Assembly (NCBI GenBank): GCA_024692235.1
Contig: JAILMW010000037.1
Span: 1-39,355 of the forward strand
DNA: 39,355 bases
From: Saccharofermentans sp.
GTDB taxonomy: Bacteria > Bacillota > Clostridia > Saccharofermentanales > Saccharofermentanaceae
Reading direction: 5' to 3'
This document shows, piece after piece, positions 39,313-39,355 of this stretch; position 1 is the stretch's first letter; each line of letters starts with the position of its first letter. The notes beneath the pieces were generated by a model, which did not search any database, was not told the origin of the DNA, and was given only the letters and a program-made list of their open reading frames with translations. The position numbers and the translations under genes were made by a program.

Positions 39313-39355
39313 CATCGTTAACTCTCATATTACCCTGAACATTTTCTGTGATACC
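39299..39355 (-). CDS. Possible 3' end of a gene extending off-window
   Basis: The minus-strand frame from the window edge reads GITENVQGNMRVNDEPRL and stops at TGA (39299-39301), inside the loop of the terminator. Nineteen codons are too few to judge; it could be chance. Confidence 0.2.
   Translation of the reverse strand, partial: GITENVQGNMRVNDEPRL

Noticed and set aside
1..39355. CRISPR arrays, tRNA and rRNA genes
   Set aside because: No regularly spaced repeats of 25-40 bp in series and no tRNA or rRNA signature were seen on either strand.

Overview
The window looks like a chromosomal segment of an anaerobic Firmicute of class Clostridia, probably a gut or rumen Lachnospiraceae-like or Saccharofermentans-like lineage. 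This rests on AGGAGG-type ribosome sites throughout, OmpR/kinase pairs, an aldo/keto reductase with ferredoxin domains, and a TlpA / CD1871A-family CXXC / NapH-like trio typical of clostridia. No rRNA, tRNA or CRISPR array was seen. All calls were made by reading motifs; no searches were run.

Region 1 (1-10746) is accessory DNA, AT-richer by eye than the centre. It opens with what looks like the end of an IS21-type element cutting a glutathione peroxidase gene. Next comes a minus-strand operon, in transcription order: dynamin-like GTPase, 1289-residue HerA/FtsK-type ATPase with a long Ser/Thr/Asn-rich insert, TerB-like protein, LHH-family nuclease toxin and SUKH immunity protein. The first three genes are separated by 3 bp or overlap by 4 bp. 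A coding relic, a PD-(D/E)XK protein and a small hypothetical gene follow. This operon is the best candidate in the window for an undescribed conflict or toxin-delivery system. About 600 bp upstream of it hold no clear gene but contain a structured segment.

Region 2 (10747-15450, minus) holds a DUF2075 helicase with an N-terminal nuclease domain, followed by a tight five-gene set: macro domain, hypothetical, flavodoxin-like reductase, SDR and a 119-residue hypothetical.

Region 3 (15679-20327) mixes a membrane protein, a class-3 lipase, a HigB/HigA toxin-antitoxin pair, an HTH regulator beside a DUF3990 ART-like protein, an HD-GYP fragment and a membrane GGDEF cyclase. Two promoters here carry palindromes between -35 and -10.

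Region 4 (20522-35111) is core-like. It includes an aldo/keto reductase, an HD hydrolase, a tandemly duplicated histidine kinase fused into one protein with its response regulator, and the TlpA/CXXC/NapH-like redox trio. Converging on these is a minus-strand set: response regulator (apparently leaderless), kinase, ABC ATPase, FtsX-type permease and a C45-family lipoprotein.

Region 5 (35254-39355) is again accessory and decayed. It holds an MFS pseudogene with an in-frame TGA, an approximately 31-bp direct repeat flanking a GNAT and a DUF4143 ATPase, an orphan terminator with a coding relic, a HepT/MntA system whose antitoxin carries a fused HTH, and a Fic fragment abutting a terminator.
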